Shown: positions 32,301-41,162, numbered from the stretch's first letter. The stretch: 64,000 nt of DNA from Streptomyces tanashiensis (GCF_014648895.1 NZ_BMRZ01000001.1:1054001-1118000); one strand, 5' to 3'. A program made the numbers and translations. The notes: a model not told the origin generated them from the letters alone.

Positions 32301-33167
32301 ATGCCTGACCAGGCATTTGACGGAGCGTTCGACAAGGCGGGCACCGCACCGGGGGAAGGTGCGGTGCCCGCGGTGCGCGTCGAGGGGCTGTGGAAGCGTT
32401 TCGGCCAGCAGATCGCGGTGAACGGGATCGATCTCGTCCTGCCCGCGGGCCGGTTCATCGGGCTCGTCGGGCCCAACGGGGCCGGCAAGACCACCACCCT
32501 CTCCATGATCACCGGCCTGCTGCGGCCCGACCACGGGCGGATCCTCGTCGCCGGGCACGACGTGTGGGCCGACCCGGAGTCGGTCGCCGAGGTCAAGGCC
32601 CGCATCGGGATCCTGCCGGAGGGACTGCGGCTCTTCGAGCGCCTCTCCGGCCGTGAACTCCTCGCCTACAGCGGCCGGCTGCGCGGTCTGCCCGGCGCCG
32701 AGGTCGACAAGCGGGCGGCGCAGCTCCTCGACGTGCTCGACCTGACCGGCTCGCAGAACAAGCTGGTCGTCGACTACTCGACCGGCATGCGGAAGAAGAT
32801 CGGCCTCGCGGCCGCGCTCCTCCACAATCCCGAGGTCCTCTTCCTCGACGAGCCCTTCGAGGGCGTCGACCCGGTCTCCGCGCAGACCATCCGCGGCGTC
32901 CTGGAGCGGTACACCTCCTCCGGCGCGACCGTCGTCTTCTCCAGCCACGTCATGGAGCTCGTCGAGTCGCTCTGCGACTGGGTCGCCGTCATGGCGGGCG
33001 GCCGGATCCGGGCGCAGGGCCCGCTGGCCGAGGTGCGGGGCTCGGCGTCCTCGCTCCAGGAGGCGTTCCTGGAACTCGTCGGCGCGAACGGCCGCTCGGC
33101 GGCCGGGGACTCGCTGGACTGGCTGGGCGGCGGTTCGGGTGCGGGCGCGGGCGGTACGCAGCGATGA
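32301..33167 (+). CDS. ABC transporter ATP-binding protein
   Basis: 288 residues, one nucleotide-binding domain: Walker A GPNGAGKTTT, signature YSTGMRKKIGL, Walker B EVLFLDEPFEGVD, H-loop SSHVMEL. The type is that of two-component exporters (DrrA/CcmA-like). The stop overlaps the permease start (ATGA), so both are made together. Confidence 0.93.
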   Translation: MPDQAFDGAFDKAGTAPGEGAVPAVRVEGLWKRFGQQIAVNGIDLVLPAGRFIGLVGPNGAGKTTTLSMITGLLRPDHGRILVAGHDVWADPESVAEVKARIGILPEGLRLFERLSGRELLAYSGRLRGLPGAEVDKRAAQLLDVLDLTGSQNKLVVDYSTGMRKKIGLAAALLHNPEVLFLDEPFEGVDPVSAQTIRGVLERYTSSGATVVFSSHVMELVESLCDWVAVMAGGRIRAQGPLAEVRGSASSLQEAFLELVGANGRSAAGDSLDWLGGGSGAGAGGTQR

Positions 33168-34813
33168 GCGCCGCCACCTCTCCCGCCACCTCTCCCGTCA
33201 CCACGACCGCTCCCGTACCGTCGCTCACGTCCGTCTTCGTCCGGCTCAAGCTGGCGCTGCTGCGGAACGGGCTGCGGCAGTCCGGCGGGCGGACCGTCGC
33301 GTACATCCTGTCGATCGTCTTCGGCGCCGTCCTCGCCGCGGCCATGGTGCTGGCCTTCGTCCTCCTGCGGGGCAGCGCCGACGCCGACACCGTCGCGATC
33401 CTCCTCACCGGGGTCCTCGCGCTGTCCTGGACGGTGATGCCGCTGTTCATCCCGAGCGGCGACGAGACCCTCGACCCCTCGCGGCTCGTGATGCTGCCGC
33501 TGCGGCCCCGGCCGCTGGTCCGGGCGCTGCTCGTGGCCTCCCTCGTGGGCGTCGGCCCCGCCCTCACCTTCGTCCTGGCCCTGGGCGCGGTCCTGGCCCT
33601 CGCGCACGGCGCGGCCGCCACCGTCCTCGCCGTCCTCGCCGTCCCGCTCACCGCGGTGACGTGCGTGGCGCTGTCCCGGGCCGTGGCCGCCGCCAACGTC
33701 CGGCTCCTGACCTCCCGCAAGGGCCGGGACCTGGCCCTGCTGAGCGGTCTGGTCATCGCGGTCGGCATGCAGTTCGTGAACTTCGGCGCCCAGCGGCTCG
33801 GCCGGGCCGGCGGCCTCGAATCCCTCGAACCGGCGACGGCCGTCGTCGGCTGGCTGCCGCCGGCCGCCGCGATCGGCGCGGTCGACTCCGCGAGCAAGGG
33901 CGACTACGCCGTGGCGGCGGCCCGGCTGCTGCTCACGGCGGCGGTCCTCGTGGCGCTCGTGTACTGGTGGCAGCGGAGCCTGGTGCGGCTGATGGTCGAG
34001 CCGGACGGCTCCACGATCGGCGCGGCCTCGGACGCGGGCGCCAAGGAGAAGTCCGCCGGTTCGGGGCTGCTCGCCCGGGTCCTGCCGGGCGGACGCACCG
34101 GCGCGGTCATGGAGCGCAGCCTGCGGTACATCTGGCGCGACCCGAAGACGAAGGCGGCGTGGGTGACCTCGCTCGCCATCGGCCTGATCGTCCCCCTCTT
34201 CAACGCCTTCCAGGGCGCGGGCTCGATCTACTTCGCGTGCTTCGCCTCCGGCATGCTCGGCATGCTGATGTACAACCAGTTCGGGCAGGACAGCTCGGCG
34301 TTCTGGATGGTCGCCCAGACCGTCTCGACGGCGGCCGACGCGTACGCCGAACTCCGGGCGCGGGCCCTGGCCCTGCTCGCGATCACGCTGCCGTTCACGG
34401 TGCTCGTGACGGGCGTGACCGCCGCCGTCCTCGGCGACTGGGGGCAGTTCCCCGAGGCCCTCGGCCTGGCGCTCGGCCTGCTCGGCGCGATGGTCGGGAC
34501 GGGCGCGGTGACCTCGGCGAGCTTCCCGTACTCGATCCCGCAGGACAGCGGCTACAAGAACGTGGCGCCGGGGCAGGGCGGCCTGGCCTGGATCTCGATC
34601 ATGGGCGGCATGCTCGCGGCCGGTGTGCTGTGCTCCCCGCTCATCGGCGCGACGGTCTACCTCCACGTGTCCGACCAGCAGTCCCTGCTGTGGCTCCTCC
34701 TCCCGGCCGGCGCGCTCTACGGCGCGCTCCTGATCCTCGCGGGCCTCAAGCTGGCGGCCCCGCGGACGGCGAAGCGCCTGCCGGAGATCCTGACGGCGGT
34801 CAGCAAGGGGTAG
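33164..34813 (+). CDS. ABC transporter permease
   Basis: 549 residues with roughly 12 hydrophobic helices in two groups separated by a charged loop near residues 285-330 (EKSAGSGLLARVLPGGRTGAVMERSLRY). Substrate unknown. Translationally coupled to the ATPase. The last 14 nt overlap the convergent phosphotransferase gene. Confidence 0.88.
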   Translation: MSAATSPATSPVTTTAPVPSLTSVFVRLKLALLRNGLRQSGGRTVAYILSIVFGAVLAAAMVLAFVLLRGSADADTVAILLTGVLALSWTVMPLFIPSGDETLDPSRLVMLPLRPRPLVRALLVASLVGVGPALTFVLALGAVLALAHGAAATVLAVLAVPLTAVTCVALSRAVAAANVRLLTSRKGRDLALLSGLVIAVGMQFVNFGAQRLGRAGGLESLEPATAVVGWLPPAAAIGAVDSASKGDYAVAAARLLLTAAVLVALVYWWQRSLVRLMVEPDGSTIGAASDAGAKEKSAGSGLLARVLPGGRTGAVMERSLRYIWRDPKTKAAWVTSLAIGLIVPLFNAFQGAGSIYFACFASGMLGMLMYNQFGQDSSAFWMVAQTVSTAADAYAELRARALALLAITLPFTVLVTGVTAAVLGDWGQFPEALGLALGLLGAMVGTGAVTSASFPYSIPQDSGYKNVAPGQGGLAWISIMGGMLAAGVLCSPLIGATVYLHVSDQQSLLWLLLPAGALYGALLILAGLKLAAPRTAKRLPEILTAVSKG

Positions 34814-35702
34814 GTGCCCCCAGGACGCGGGTGAGGGCGGCGCGGCCGGCCGGGCCCCAGGTCGGCTTCCCGCCCGGGAGGCCCCGCTCGCCCGCGCGGC
34901 CGATGGCGATGAGCCCGGCCGCGCGGAGCAGCGCCCAGCCCCGGGCCCGGCGGACGGTGGCCTCGTCGCCCTTCCCGTACGCGTCGAGGAACGGCTCGGC
35001 CGCGCCCTCCGGCAGCAGCAGCCAGGCCGCCGAGAGGTCCGTCGCCGGGTCGCCCGCGCAGAGTTCGCCGAAGTCGAGGACGCCGGAGAGGGTGCCGTCC
35101 GCGACGGCGACGTTCGCGGGATGCAGATCCCCGTGCAGCCACACCGGCGGGCCCTGCGGACCGGGCGCGGCGAGGGCGTCCTCCCACACCCGCCGTACGA
35201 CCGCCGGATCGGCGTGGTCGGCCAGGAGCGGGAACCCCTCCTCGAACCCCGCCACGAAGCCCTCAAGCGGGACCCCCCGGTCCGGGTTGGCGGGCGCCTC
35301 CCCGGGCGCCTCCCGGTGCAGCGCCCGCAGGAAGCCCCCCAGGGCCACGGCCGCGTGGCCGCCGCGCGTGACGGGGGTCGCGTCGCCCGGCTCGCCCGGC
35401 ACCCAGCGGGCCACCGTCCAGGTCCCGGGGAAGCGGGCGGACGGCTCCCCGGTGCGCACGGGGACGGGCACGGGCAGCGGGAGCAGCGGCGCCAGCGCGG
35501 GCAGCCAGCGGTGCTCCTTGCGCAGCAGGCCCGGGGCCCGTTCGGTACGGGGCATCCGTACGGCCAACTCGTCGCCGAGCCGCCACATCTGATTGTCCCA
35601 GCCACCCGGCACCCGCCGCAGCGGCAGCGCCGCCAGGTCCGGGTGCTGATCCCGGAGCAGCGCCCGTACGAGACTCTCGTCGTGATCCACCGCGTCCCCC
35701 AT
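34800..35702 (-). CDS. Aminoglycoside phosphotransferase (APH) family protein
   Basis: 300 residues of APH/choline-kinase fold. N-lobe VPGGWDNQMWRLGDELAVRMPR; catalytic loop WLHGDLHPANVAV with Asp; metal-binding DFGELCAGDPATD. Such proteins phosphorylate antibiotics or, more often in Streptomyces, unknown small molecules, so resistance cannot be inferred. ATG 35702. Confidence 0.9.
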   Translation of the reverse strand: MGDAVDHDESLVRALLRDQHPDLAALPLRRVPGGWDNQMWRLGDELAVRMPRTERAPGLLRKEHRWLPALAPLLPLPVPVPVRTGEPSARFPGTWTVARWVPGEPGDATPVTRGGHAAVALGGFLRALHREAPGEAPANPDRGVPLEGFVAGFEEGFPLLADHADPAVVRRVWEDALAAPGPQGPPVWLHGDLHPANVAVADGTLSGVLDFGELCAGDPATDLSAAWLLLPEGAAEPFLDAYGKGDEATVRRARGWALLRAAGLIAIGRAGERGLPGGKPTWGPAGRAALTRVLGAPTPC

Positions 35703-35846
35703 GATGCCTCTCCTCCGATCGGCCGACCGGCTTGGAGCCTACGCAGGGAGAACACCGGAACGCCGACCACGAGCCGGCGGGGGCGACCGCGCCGGGCCCG
35801 TGGAAATCCCGTTGCCCCGGTGACCGGGCCCCACGATCCTCACCGC

Positions 35847-36425
35847 ATGGACCTCTCACCGCCCGAGCAGGGCCCCGACACCCGCATCGAACTCCCCGAC
35901 GGGCTCACGCTCCGCGCCTTCGAGGGCGAGGAGGACCTCCCGGAGTTCTTCCGGGTGATCGACGAGTCCGTGGAGCACCTGGGCCCGTGGATGCCGTGGG
36001 TCGCCCGGCACGGCCACGGGGAGACGGCCGCGTTCCTGGGCGGCAGGGCGGAGCTGTGGGCGCGCGGGGAGCAGTACAGCTACGCGATCGTGCTCGACGG
36101 GGCCATCGTGGGCTCCTGCGGACTGCACCGGCTCGACGACACCCCGGACGGCGCGATCGAGATCGGCTACTGGCTGCACCCGTCGGCCACCGGCCGGGGC
36201 CTCGCCACGCGCGCCGCCCGCGCCCTGGTCGAGCAGGCCTTCCGCCTGCCCGGCGTGACGACCGTCGAGATCGTCCACGACGCGGCCAACCACGCGAGCG
36301 CCGGCGTCCCCGCCCGCCTCGGCTTCGACGGCGACCTCCGCCGCCCCCACGAGCCGACCGCCCCGGCGGAGACGGGCGAGGACCGGATCTGGCGGCTGCG
36401 GAAGCCGGCGGCTCGGCCCTCCTGA
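35847..36425 (+). CDS. GNAT family N-acetyltransferase (RimJ/RimL-like)
   Basis: 192 residues: LRAFEGEEDLPEFFRVIDES, YAIVLDGAIVGSCGLHRLD, IGYWLHPSATGRGLATRAARALVEQAF (acetyl-CoA binding) and HDAANHASAGVPARLGF. It resembles ribosomal-protein-Ser/Ala acetyltransferases; the natural acceptor is unknown. ATG 35847 has no evident ribosome binding site. Confidence 0.9.
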   Translation: MDLSPPEQGPDTRIELPDGLTLRAFEGEEDLPEFFRVIDESVEHLGPWMPWVARHGHGETAAFLGGRAELWARGEQYSYAIVLDGAIVGSCGLHRLDDTPDGAIEIGYWLHPSATGRGLATRAARALVEQAFRLPGVTTVEIVHDAANHASAGVPARLGFDGDLRRPHEPTAPAETGEDRIWRLRKPAARPS

Positions 36426-36494
36426 CTTCCGCAAGCCCGCGCCTCTGGTCACCTTCGTGCTGGAGAAGTCGGCGCTCACCCAACCGCTCAAGGG

Positions 36495-37712
36495 TCAGAA
36501 CGCGTTCAGGTCCATCCAGTTCTCGTCCTCGGGGGCGCCCGGGTACAGCCCGCCCGTGCCCTTTCCGGAGTAGAGGACGAGGCAGCCCACGCCCCGGCAT
36601 CCCTCGCCGACGTAACTGCTGTGGGAGAGGGTCGCGAGGTCGTTCCGGCCGTCGGCGTCAAGGTCTCCGAGGGGGAGGAACGAGGCCATGGCGTTCCAGC
36701 CGCCGGAGCCGATCAGCACGCGCGCGCCGACGCCGCCGGTGGCGGTGCCCGGGTAGAACCAGAGCTTGCCGGTGGCGGCTTCGCGGGCGATCAGGTCGGG
36801 CCGGTTGTCGCCGTTCATGTCACCGGGTCCGACCAGCGCGTTCATGGTGTTCCAGCCGCCGCTGCCGATGAGCTTGCGGGCACCGAGTCCGGTGGCCGTG
36901 CCCGGGTACAGCCACAGCTTGCCCGTGGACCTCTCGACGGCGAGGAGGTCCGAGCGGCCGTCGCCGGCCAGGTTGCCGAAGGCGGTCACGTGGTTCATGG
37001 CGTTCCAGCCGCCGGAGCCGATCAGCCTGCGGCTGCCGAGGGCTCCCGTACCGGTGCCCGGGTAGAGCCACAGCTTGCCCGTGGACGCCTCGCGGGCGAT
37101 GACGTCCTCGCGGCCGTCACCGCTGAAGTCACCGTGCCGGGTGAGGGTGCTCATGGCGTTCCAGCCACCGGTGCCGACCAGGCGGCCGGTGTTGTCACCG
37201 GGCAGGAACCAGAGGCGGCCGGCCTCGTCGCGGACGATGACGTCCGACTTCCTGTCGGCGTTCATGTCGCCGAAGCCCGCCGCCTTGGGCGCGGTGTACG
37301 CGGCCCACGCCGGGTAGGGCGGAAGGACGCACTCGCGCTCGGTCGGGACGAACTTCACCGAGCTGACGCTGCTCCACGAGTAGCCCCACTCGGTGCCCGC
37401 CGGGTCCGGGCCCCAGATGGAGGTGCCGCCGTCGACGTCGTAGTTCGGGGCGTCGTACAGGCAGGCGTACTTGTTCGTGTGGTTGACGACCGACTTGAAC
37501 GTGTTGTCCCACGTCCCGAGCGTCGCCCGGTTCACGTTCGTCTTGTACATCGTGCCGGTGCCGTTGTCGGACTTCCAGGCACAGAAGTAGCCGGACGGGC
37601 AGTCGCGGATCGCGGCCTGCGCCGGTACCGCGCCCGCGCCGAACAGGCCGAGCGAGGTGAGCCCCAGCGTCGTGGCCACCGTGGCCAGGCGCCGCAGCAT
37701 GGAATTGCGCAT
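36495..37712 (-). CDS. Secreted peptidase-inhibitor I36 domain + FG-GAP repeat protein
   Basis: 405 residues. Sec signal peptide ending AQAA, then an I36/SMPI-like cysteine domain (CPSGYFCAWKSDNGTGTMYK, paired Cys). About five 47-residue FG-GAP/VCBS repeats follow (pattern GDxNGDGxxDLIAREAxTG, then KLWLYPGT and LIGSGGWNAM), forming a beta-propeller. Probably an extracellular binding or protease-inhibitory protein. ATG 37712 follows a strong GGGAGGGAG. Confidence 0.88.
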   Translation of the reverse strand: MRNSMLRRLATVATTLGLTSLGLFGAGAVPAQAAIRDCPSGYFCAWKSDNGTGTMYKTNVNRATLGTWDNTFKSVVNHTNKYACLYDAPNYDVDGGTSIWGPDPAGTEWGYSWSSVSSVKFVPTERECVLPPYPAWAAYTAPKAAGFGDMNADRKSDVIVRDEAGRLWFLPGDNTGRLVGTGGWNAMSTLTRHGDFSGDGREDVIAREASTGKLWLYPGTGTGALGSRRLIGSGGWNAMNHVTAFGNLAGDGRSDLLAVERSTGKLWLYPGTATGLGARKLIGSGGWNTMNALVGPGDMNGDNRPDLIAREAATGKLWFYPGTATGGVGARVLIGSGGWNAMASFLPLGDLDADGRNDLATLSHSSYVGEGCRGVGCLVLYSGKGTGGLYPGAPEDENWMDLNAF

Positions 37713-37796
37713 CGTTCTCCCTCCCACCGGCGCGGAGGCGTGCTGCTCGACGCGCCGTGGGAGGGACCGTACAGTGCCGGATTCCGGGGGACGCCG

Positions 37797-38786
37797 TCAG
37801 GGGGTGAGCACCCCGTTCAGGAAGGGCTCGACGGCCTCGGCCCAGGCCTCCGGGTGGGTGTAGTGGAGGAGGTGGCCCGCGTCGGGGATCTCCGCGTACG
37901 CCCCGTGGGGCAGGACCCTGACCATCTCCTGGGCCTCCGCCCGGCCCAGTTCGCCGTCGAGGCCGCGGACGACGAGGGTGGGGCAGCGGACCTGGGCGAG
38001 GGAGTCCCAGTGGGCGTCGTGGACCCAGGTCTCGCGGGAGGTCAGCATCTGCTCCGGCTCGAAGACCGGACGCCAGCCTTCGCGGTGCTCGGCCATCACC
38101 TCGGCGAAGAACGCGCCCCGCGCCGGGTTCGGGGTCTCCACCCAGGGGTCCTCGTCGCCGAACCAGCGGTGGACGGCCTCCAGCGACGGGAAGGGCGCGG
38201 GCCAGCGGCGGAACCAGTCCTGCCAGGCGCGCTGCGAGGCCGCGCCGAGGGCCGAGGCCCGCATGTCGCAGATGACGAGGGCGCGGACGAGGTCGGGGCG
38301 CTCGGCGGCCAGCTGCCAGGCGGTCAGGGCGCCCATGGAGTGGCCGACGAGGGTGACGGGGCCGAGGCCGAGCTGCTCGACGACGGCGGCGGCGTCCGCC
38401 ACGTACGCCTCGCGGGTGAAGGGGCCGGCCACGGGCTTCTCGCTCGCGCCGTGGCCGCGCTGGTCGAGGGCGACGACCCGGTGGCCGCCGGTGAGGCGGC
38501 GGACGGCGGGGGCCCAGTGGCCCGCGTGACCCATCAGGCCGTGGAGGAGTAACACCCCGGGGACGGGAGCCTGCGAGCGTGACCCGGCCGCCTGCGGGGC
38601 CGGGGGGAGCTGCGGGGCTCGTGCGGGGCGGGGGACGGGCCGGCCGCCGGGGCGCGCGGCGCTGTCCGGGCCGGGCTGCGGGACGATTCCGGGCCCGGCG
38701 GGTCCGGCCGCGTGGTCCGGGGCCGTGTGGTCCCAGGCAGCCAGCCGGACGCCGTCGGCCCCGGTGACGTCGAGTCGTCGCGCCAT
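37797..38786 (-). CDS. Alpha/beta hydrolase
   Basis: 329 residues. Nucleophile elbow GHSMGA; LLLHGLMGHAGHW oxyanion region; VALDQRGHGASEKP; late Asp (RGLDGEL) and His (DAGHLLHY) complete the triad. A Pro/Ala/Gly-rich insertion occupies about residues 24-74 between the first strands, unusual for the fold. Substrate unknown. A LexA-like palindrome lies 43 bp upstream of the start. Confidence 0.9.
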   Translation of the reverse strand: MARRLDVTGADGVRLAAWDHTAPDHAAGPAGPGIVPQPGPDSAARPGGRPVPRPARAPQLPPAPQAAGSRSQAPVPGVLLLHGLMGHAGHWAPAVRRLTGGHRVVALDQRGHGASEKPVAGPFTREAYVADAAAVVEQLGLGPVTLVGHSMGALTAWQLAAERPDLVRALVICDMRASALGAASQRAWQDWFRRWPAPFPSLEAVHRWFGDEDPWVETPNPARGAFFAEVMAEHREGWRPVFEPEQMLTSRETWVHDAHWDSLAQVRCPTLVVRGLDGELGRAEAQEMVRVLPHGAYAEIPDAGHLLHYTHPEAWAEAVEPFLNGVLTP

Positions 38787-38828
38787 GGATCCGGCACCCC
38801 CTCTTTTCCGTCGAACCTCGCCAGACTA

Positions 38829-38844
38829 TCGAACTCGCATTCGA
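38829..38844. promoter_or_regulatory. LexA/SOS-box-like palindrome
   Basis: TCGAACTCGCATTCGA has perfect 5-6-5 symmetry and one mismatch to the Gram-positive LexA box (CGAAC-N4-GTTCG). It lies in the AT-richer promoter region of the hydrolase gene. Confidence 0.4.
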
Positions 38845-39011
38845 AAATGCGCTCCTGCCACACAACACCCCTCGTTCGAGTGACAGGGCTCAAGGATTGA
38901 CGCGCGCTGCCGAGGGGAGATCTTGAGCGGGAGGCGGACCACTCGGGGAAAAGGGGTCCGAGGGGAATGACCTTGAGAGCTCGGGGCTCCAGGTCAGCAC
39001 AGGGGAGGACA

Positions 39012-39039
39012 GGCCCCGGCGCCGGAAGGCGCCGGGGCC
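39012..39039 (+). terminator. Strong GC hairpin
   Basis: Perfect 12-bp arms GGCCCCGGCGCC / GGCGCCGGGGCC with GGAA loop, followed by CTCTGT. Typical Streptomyces intrinsic terminator, but no coding gene ends upstream of it on the plus strand. Confidence 0.7.
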
Positions 39040-39289
39040 CTCTGTCGTCCATGGCCCTCATGACCCCACCCCCCTCCGCACCCGGCCCCCACCAGCGTGG
39101 CACGGCGAGGGCGCGGGCGTGGCGATTCCGGCGTAAAACGGGGCGCACGACAGGTCGTTGGGCCACCGAGGCCGATCCGATGCGGCTTCGTGACCCGGAT
39201 CCGCACAACCGGATCACGCTCGCACGGGTCAACGAGGCAGCTCTCTGGTCACCGTCGAGGACGATCCGGGAGCGGTTCCCTGGTGGTCG

Positions 39290-39467
39290 GTGCTCGGCTG
39301 GAGCGTCGGCTTCCCCGCCGCGTACACCGGCTACGTCTGGTGGACCACCACCGCACACGGCGGTGTGACGGGCCTCCTTCGTGGTCGCGCAGTACCACTT
39401 CGGCGCCCTCGCCGCCCTCGGCCTGCTCGCACTCGGCCTGTGGGGCGTCCTGGCGCCGTACCTCTGA
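39290..39467 (+). pseudogene. Frameshifted remnant of a small membrane protein
   Basis: The frame from GTG 39290 encodes LGWSVGFPAAYTGYVWWTTT, then turns into a low-quality tail. Shifting by one base in the G run at 39370-39372 continues instead as ASFVVAQYHFGALAALGL with a helix and a stop at 39465-39467. The two parts together look like one small membrane protein broken by a one-base insertion. Coding-like sequence also extends upstream of 39290 without a start. A sequencing error is possible. Confidence 0.45.
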
Positions 39468-39525
39468 CAGCGGTACGCGAAGGAGGGGCCGCCCGGGCGG
39501 CCCCTCCCTCACCTGCCTGCCGGCC

Positions 39526-40215
39526 TCAGCGCTTCGCGACGAACACGTGCGCCGCGACCTCCGCGTCCAGCTCCGCGGCCTCGCCGCTGCTGCCCACCAG
39601 GACACCGCCCGGCGACTCCGACACCGACACCACGGAGCCGGGCTGCACGCCCGCCCTCCGCAGCGTGTACATCAGCTGGGCGTCCGTCTGGATCGGCTCG
39701 CCGATCCGACGCACGACCACCGTCTTGCCGCCGCTCGCGTCCAGATCGGCGAGCGACACCATCGAGTCGTCCAGGAACGCCTCGGCCTCCGCCTTCTCGC
39801 CCAGCTCCTCCAGGCCCGGGATCGGGTTCCCGTACGGCGACTCCGTCGGGTGACGCAGCAGCTCCAGAACCCGCCGCTCCACGGCCTCGCTCATCACGTG
39901 CTCCCAGCGGCACGCCTCGGCGTGGACCTGCTCCCACTCCAGGCCGATCACGTCCACGAGCAGACACTCGGCGAGACGGTGCTTGCGCATCACCCGGGTG
40001 GCCAGGCGGCGGCCCTCGTCCGTGAGCTCCAGGTGCCGGTCGCTCGCCACGGCCACCAGGCCGTCGCGCTCCATGCGCGCCACCGTCTGGCTCACCGTCG
40101 GGCCGCTCTGGTCGAGCCGCTCGGCGATCCGGGCACGCATGGGGACCACACCTTCTTCCTCCAGCTCGAGGATGGTGCGGAGATACATCTCCGTTGTGTC
40201 GATCAGTCCGGACAT
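39526..40215 (-). CDS. dmdR1: DtxR-family iron-dependent repressor
   Basis: 229 residues, the length of DmdR1/IdeR. N-terminal winged helix (MYLRTILELEEEG; QSGPTVSQTVARMERDGL). Metal ligands match DtxR: HRLAE (ancillary site) and VHAEACRWEH with Cys-x2-Glu-His (primary site). SH3-like FeoA domain at the C-terminus. It represses siderophore and iron-uptake genes with Fe(II). ATG 40215 follows GAGGGG. Divergent from the SIS-domain gene, as in S. coelicolor (SCO4394/SCO4393 from memory); a DasR-like site lies between them. Confidence 0.93.
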   Translation of the reverse strand: MSGLIDTTEMYLRTILELEEEGVVPMRARIAERLDQSGPTVSQTVARMERDGLVAVASDRHLELTDEGRRLATRVMRKHRLAECLLVDVIGLEWEQVHAEACRWEHVMSEAVERRVLELLRHPTESPYGNPIPGLEELGEKAEAEAFLDDSMVSLADLDASGGKTVVVRRIGEPIQTDAQLMYTLRRAGVQPGSVVSVSESPGGVLVGSSGEAAELDAEVAAHVFVAKR

Positions 40216-40302
40216 ACGTGCCCCTCGATGAGTCGTGCGCTGGCCCTGCCCCAATTCTGACGCATCGGACCGACAACCGGGCCTCGCCGGGGTGAGGCGG
40301 TA

Positions 40303-40328
40303 TTGACAGAGCAATGGTCCAGACCGCA
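40303..40328. promoter_or_regulatory. dre-like DasR site with TTGACA element
   Basis: AATGGTCCAGACCGCA (40313-40328) matches the dre consensus ACTGGTCTAGACCACT at 12 of 16 positions and overlaps the spacer downstream of TTGACA (40303-40308). It sits between dmdR1 and the SIS gene. DasR control of dmdR1 linking N-acetylglucosamine to siderophores has been reported in streptomycetes (from memory). Confidence 0.65.
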
Positions 40329-40377
40329 CCGTGATCCGCGACCTCGGCGACAGCCACGACGAGAAGGAGCCGCCGCG

Positions 40378-41133
40378 ATGGGCGAGAGCAAGCTGGCCGG
40401 ACAGTTCTTCGACGCCGCGATCGGCCTGCTCCAGCAGGTGCGCGACGGGGACTCCGCCGAGATCGCCGCCGCCGGAGCCGCGATCGCCGGAGCCGTCGCG
40501 AACGGCAACCGCCTCTTCGCCTTCGGCGCCGGACACTCCTCCCTCGCCGCCCAGGACGTCGTCTACCGGGCCGGCGGCCTCGCCCTGATGAACCTGCTCG
40601 CCGTCCCCGGCGTCGTCGGCGTCGACGTCATGCCCGCCACCCTCGGCTCCGCCCTGGAACGCGTCGACGGCCTCGCCGGCGCCGTCCTCGACTCGTCCCC
40701 CGCCAAGGCCGGCGACGTCCTGATCATCATCTCCCTCTCCGGGCGCAACGCCCTGCCCGTGGAGATGGCCATGAACGCCCGCGCGCTCGGCCTCACCGTC
40801 ATCGGCGTCACCTCGGTGGCGTACGCGACGGAGACGAAGTCACGGCACGTCTCGGGGACGTACCTCAAGGACCACTGCGACATCGTCCTCGACTCGAAGA
40901 TCGCCATCGGGGACGCGGAACTCACCCACGAGGGCATCGAGGCGCCCTTCGCGCCCGCCTCCACCGTCGTCACCAGCGCCCTCATGCAGGCCACGATGGC
41001 CGCCGCCGCCGAGGAGCTCGTACGCCTCGGCATCGAGCCGCCGCTGCTGCGCTCCGGCAACGTCGACGGCGGACACGAGTGGAACGGGCGCGTGATGACC
41101 GAGTACGCCGACCGGATCTTCTTCCGGCACTAG
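40378..41133 (+). CDS. SIS domain protein (phosphosugar-binding)
   Basis: 251 residues, single sugar-isomerase fold: FAFGAGHSSLAAQDVVYRAGG and LIIISLSGRNALPVEMA, the two phosphosugar-binding loops. Probably binds or isomerizes an amino-sugar phosphate; regulator or enzyme cannot be decided. ATG 40378 is preceded by GAAGGAG. Possible DasR control would fit amino-sugar metabolism. Confidence 0.9.
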   Translation: MGESKLAGQFFDAAIGLLQQVRDGDSAEIAAAGAAIAGAVANGNRLFAFGAGHSSLAAQDVVYRAGGLALMNLLAVPGVVGVDVMPATLGSALERVDGLAGAVLDSSPAKAGDVLIIISLSGRNALPVEMAMNARALGLTVIGVTSVAYATETKSRHVSGTYLKDHCDIVLDSKIAIGDAELTHEGIEAPFAPASTVVTSALMQATMAAAAEELVRLGIEPPLLRSGNVDGGHEWNGRVMTEYADRIFFRH

Positions 41134-41162
41134 GCCGGTCCGGCTGGGCCGGACCGGTCCGG

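Larger units (their letters stand above)
38787..39289. other. Gene-poor 500-bp stretch
   Basis: No convincing gene. It holds the hydrolase promoter region with the LexA-like site, a TTGACG -35-like element (38897-38902), and a strong hairpin at 39012-39039. Codon bias of the open frames here is not that of real genes. A small RNA of about 110 nt ending at the hairpin is possible. Confidence 0.5.

Noticed and set aside
34800..35702. Antibiotic-resistance phosphotransferase
   Set aside because: The fold motifs are generic to the APH family; nothing shows aminoglycoside or other drug specificity.
32774..35770. 998-codon minus-strand frame
   Set aside because: Antisense shadow of the ABC transporter genes; only the part overlapping the APH gene is real, and that is in another frame.
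39330..39355. TGGTGGACCACCACC as a third DasR-like site
   Set aside because: Spacing is TGGT-GG-ACCA, lacking the dre core TGGTC-N2-GACCA, and it encodes the Trp-Trp-Thr-Thr stretch of the broken membrane gene.
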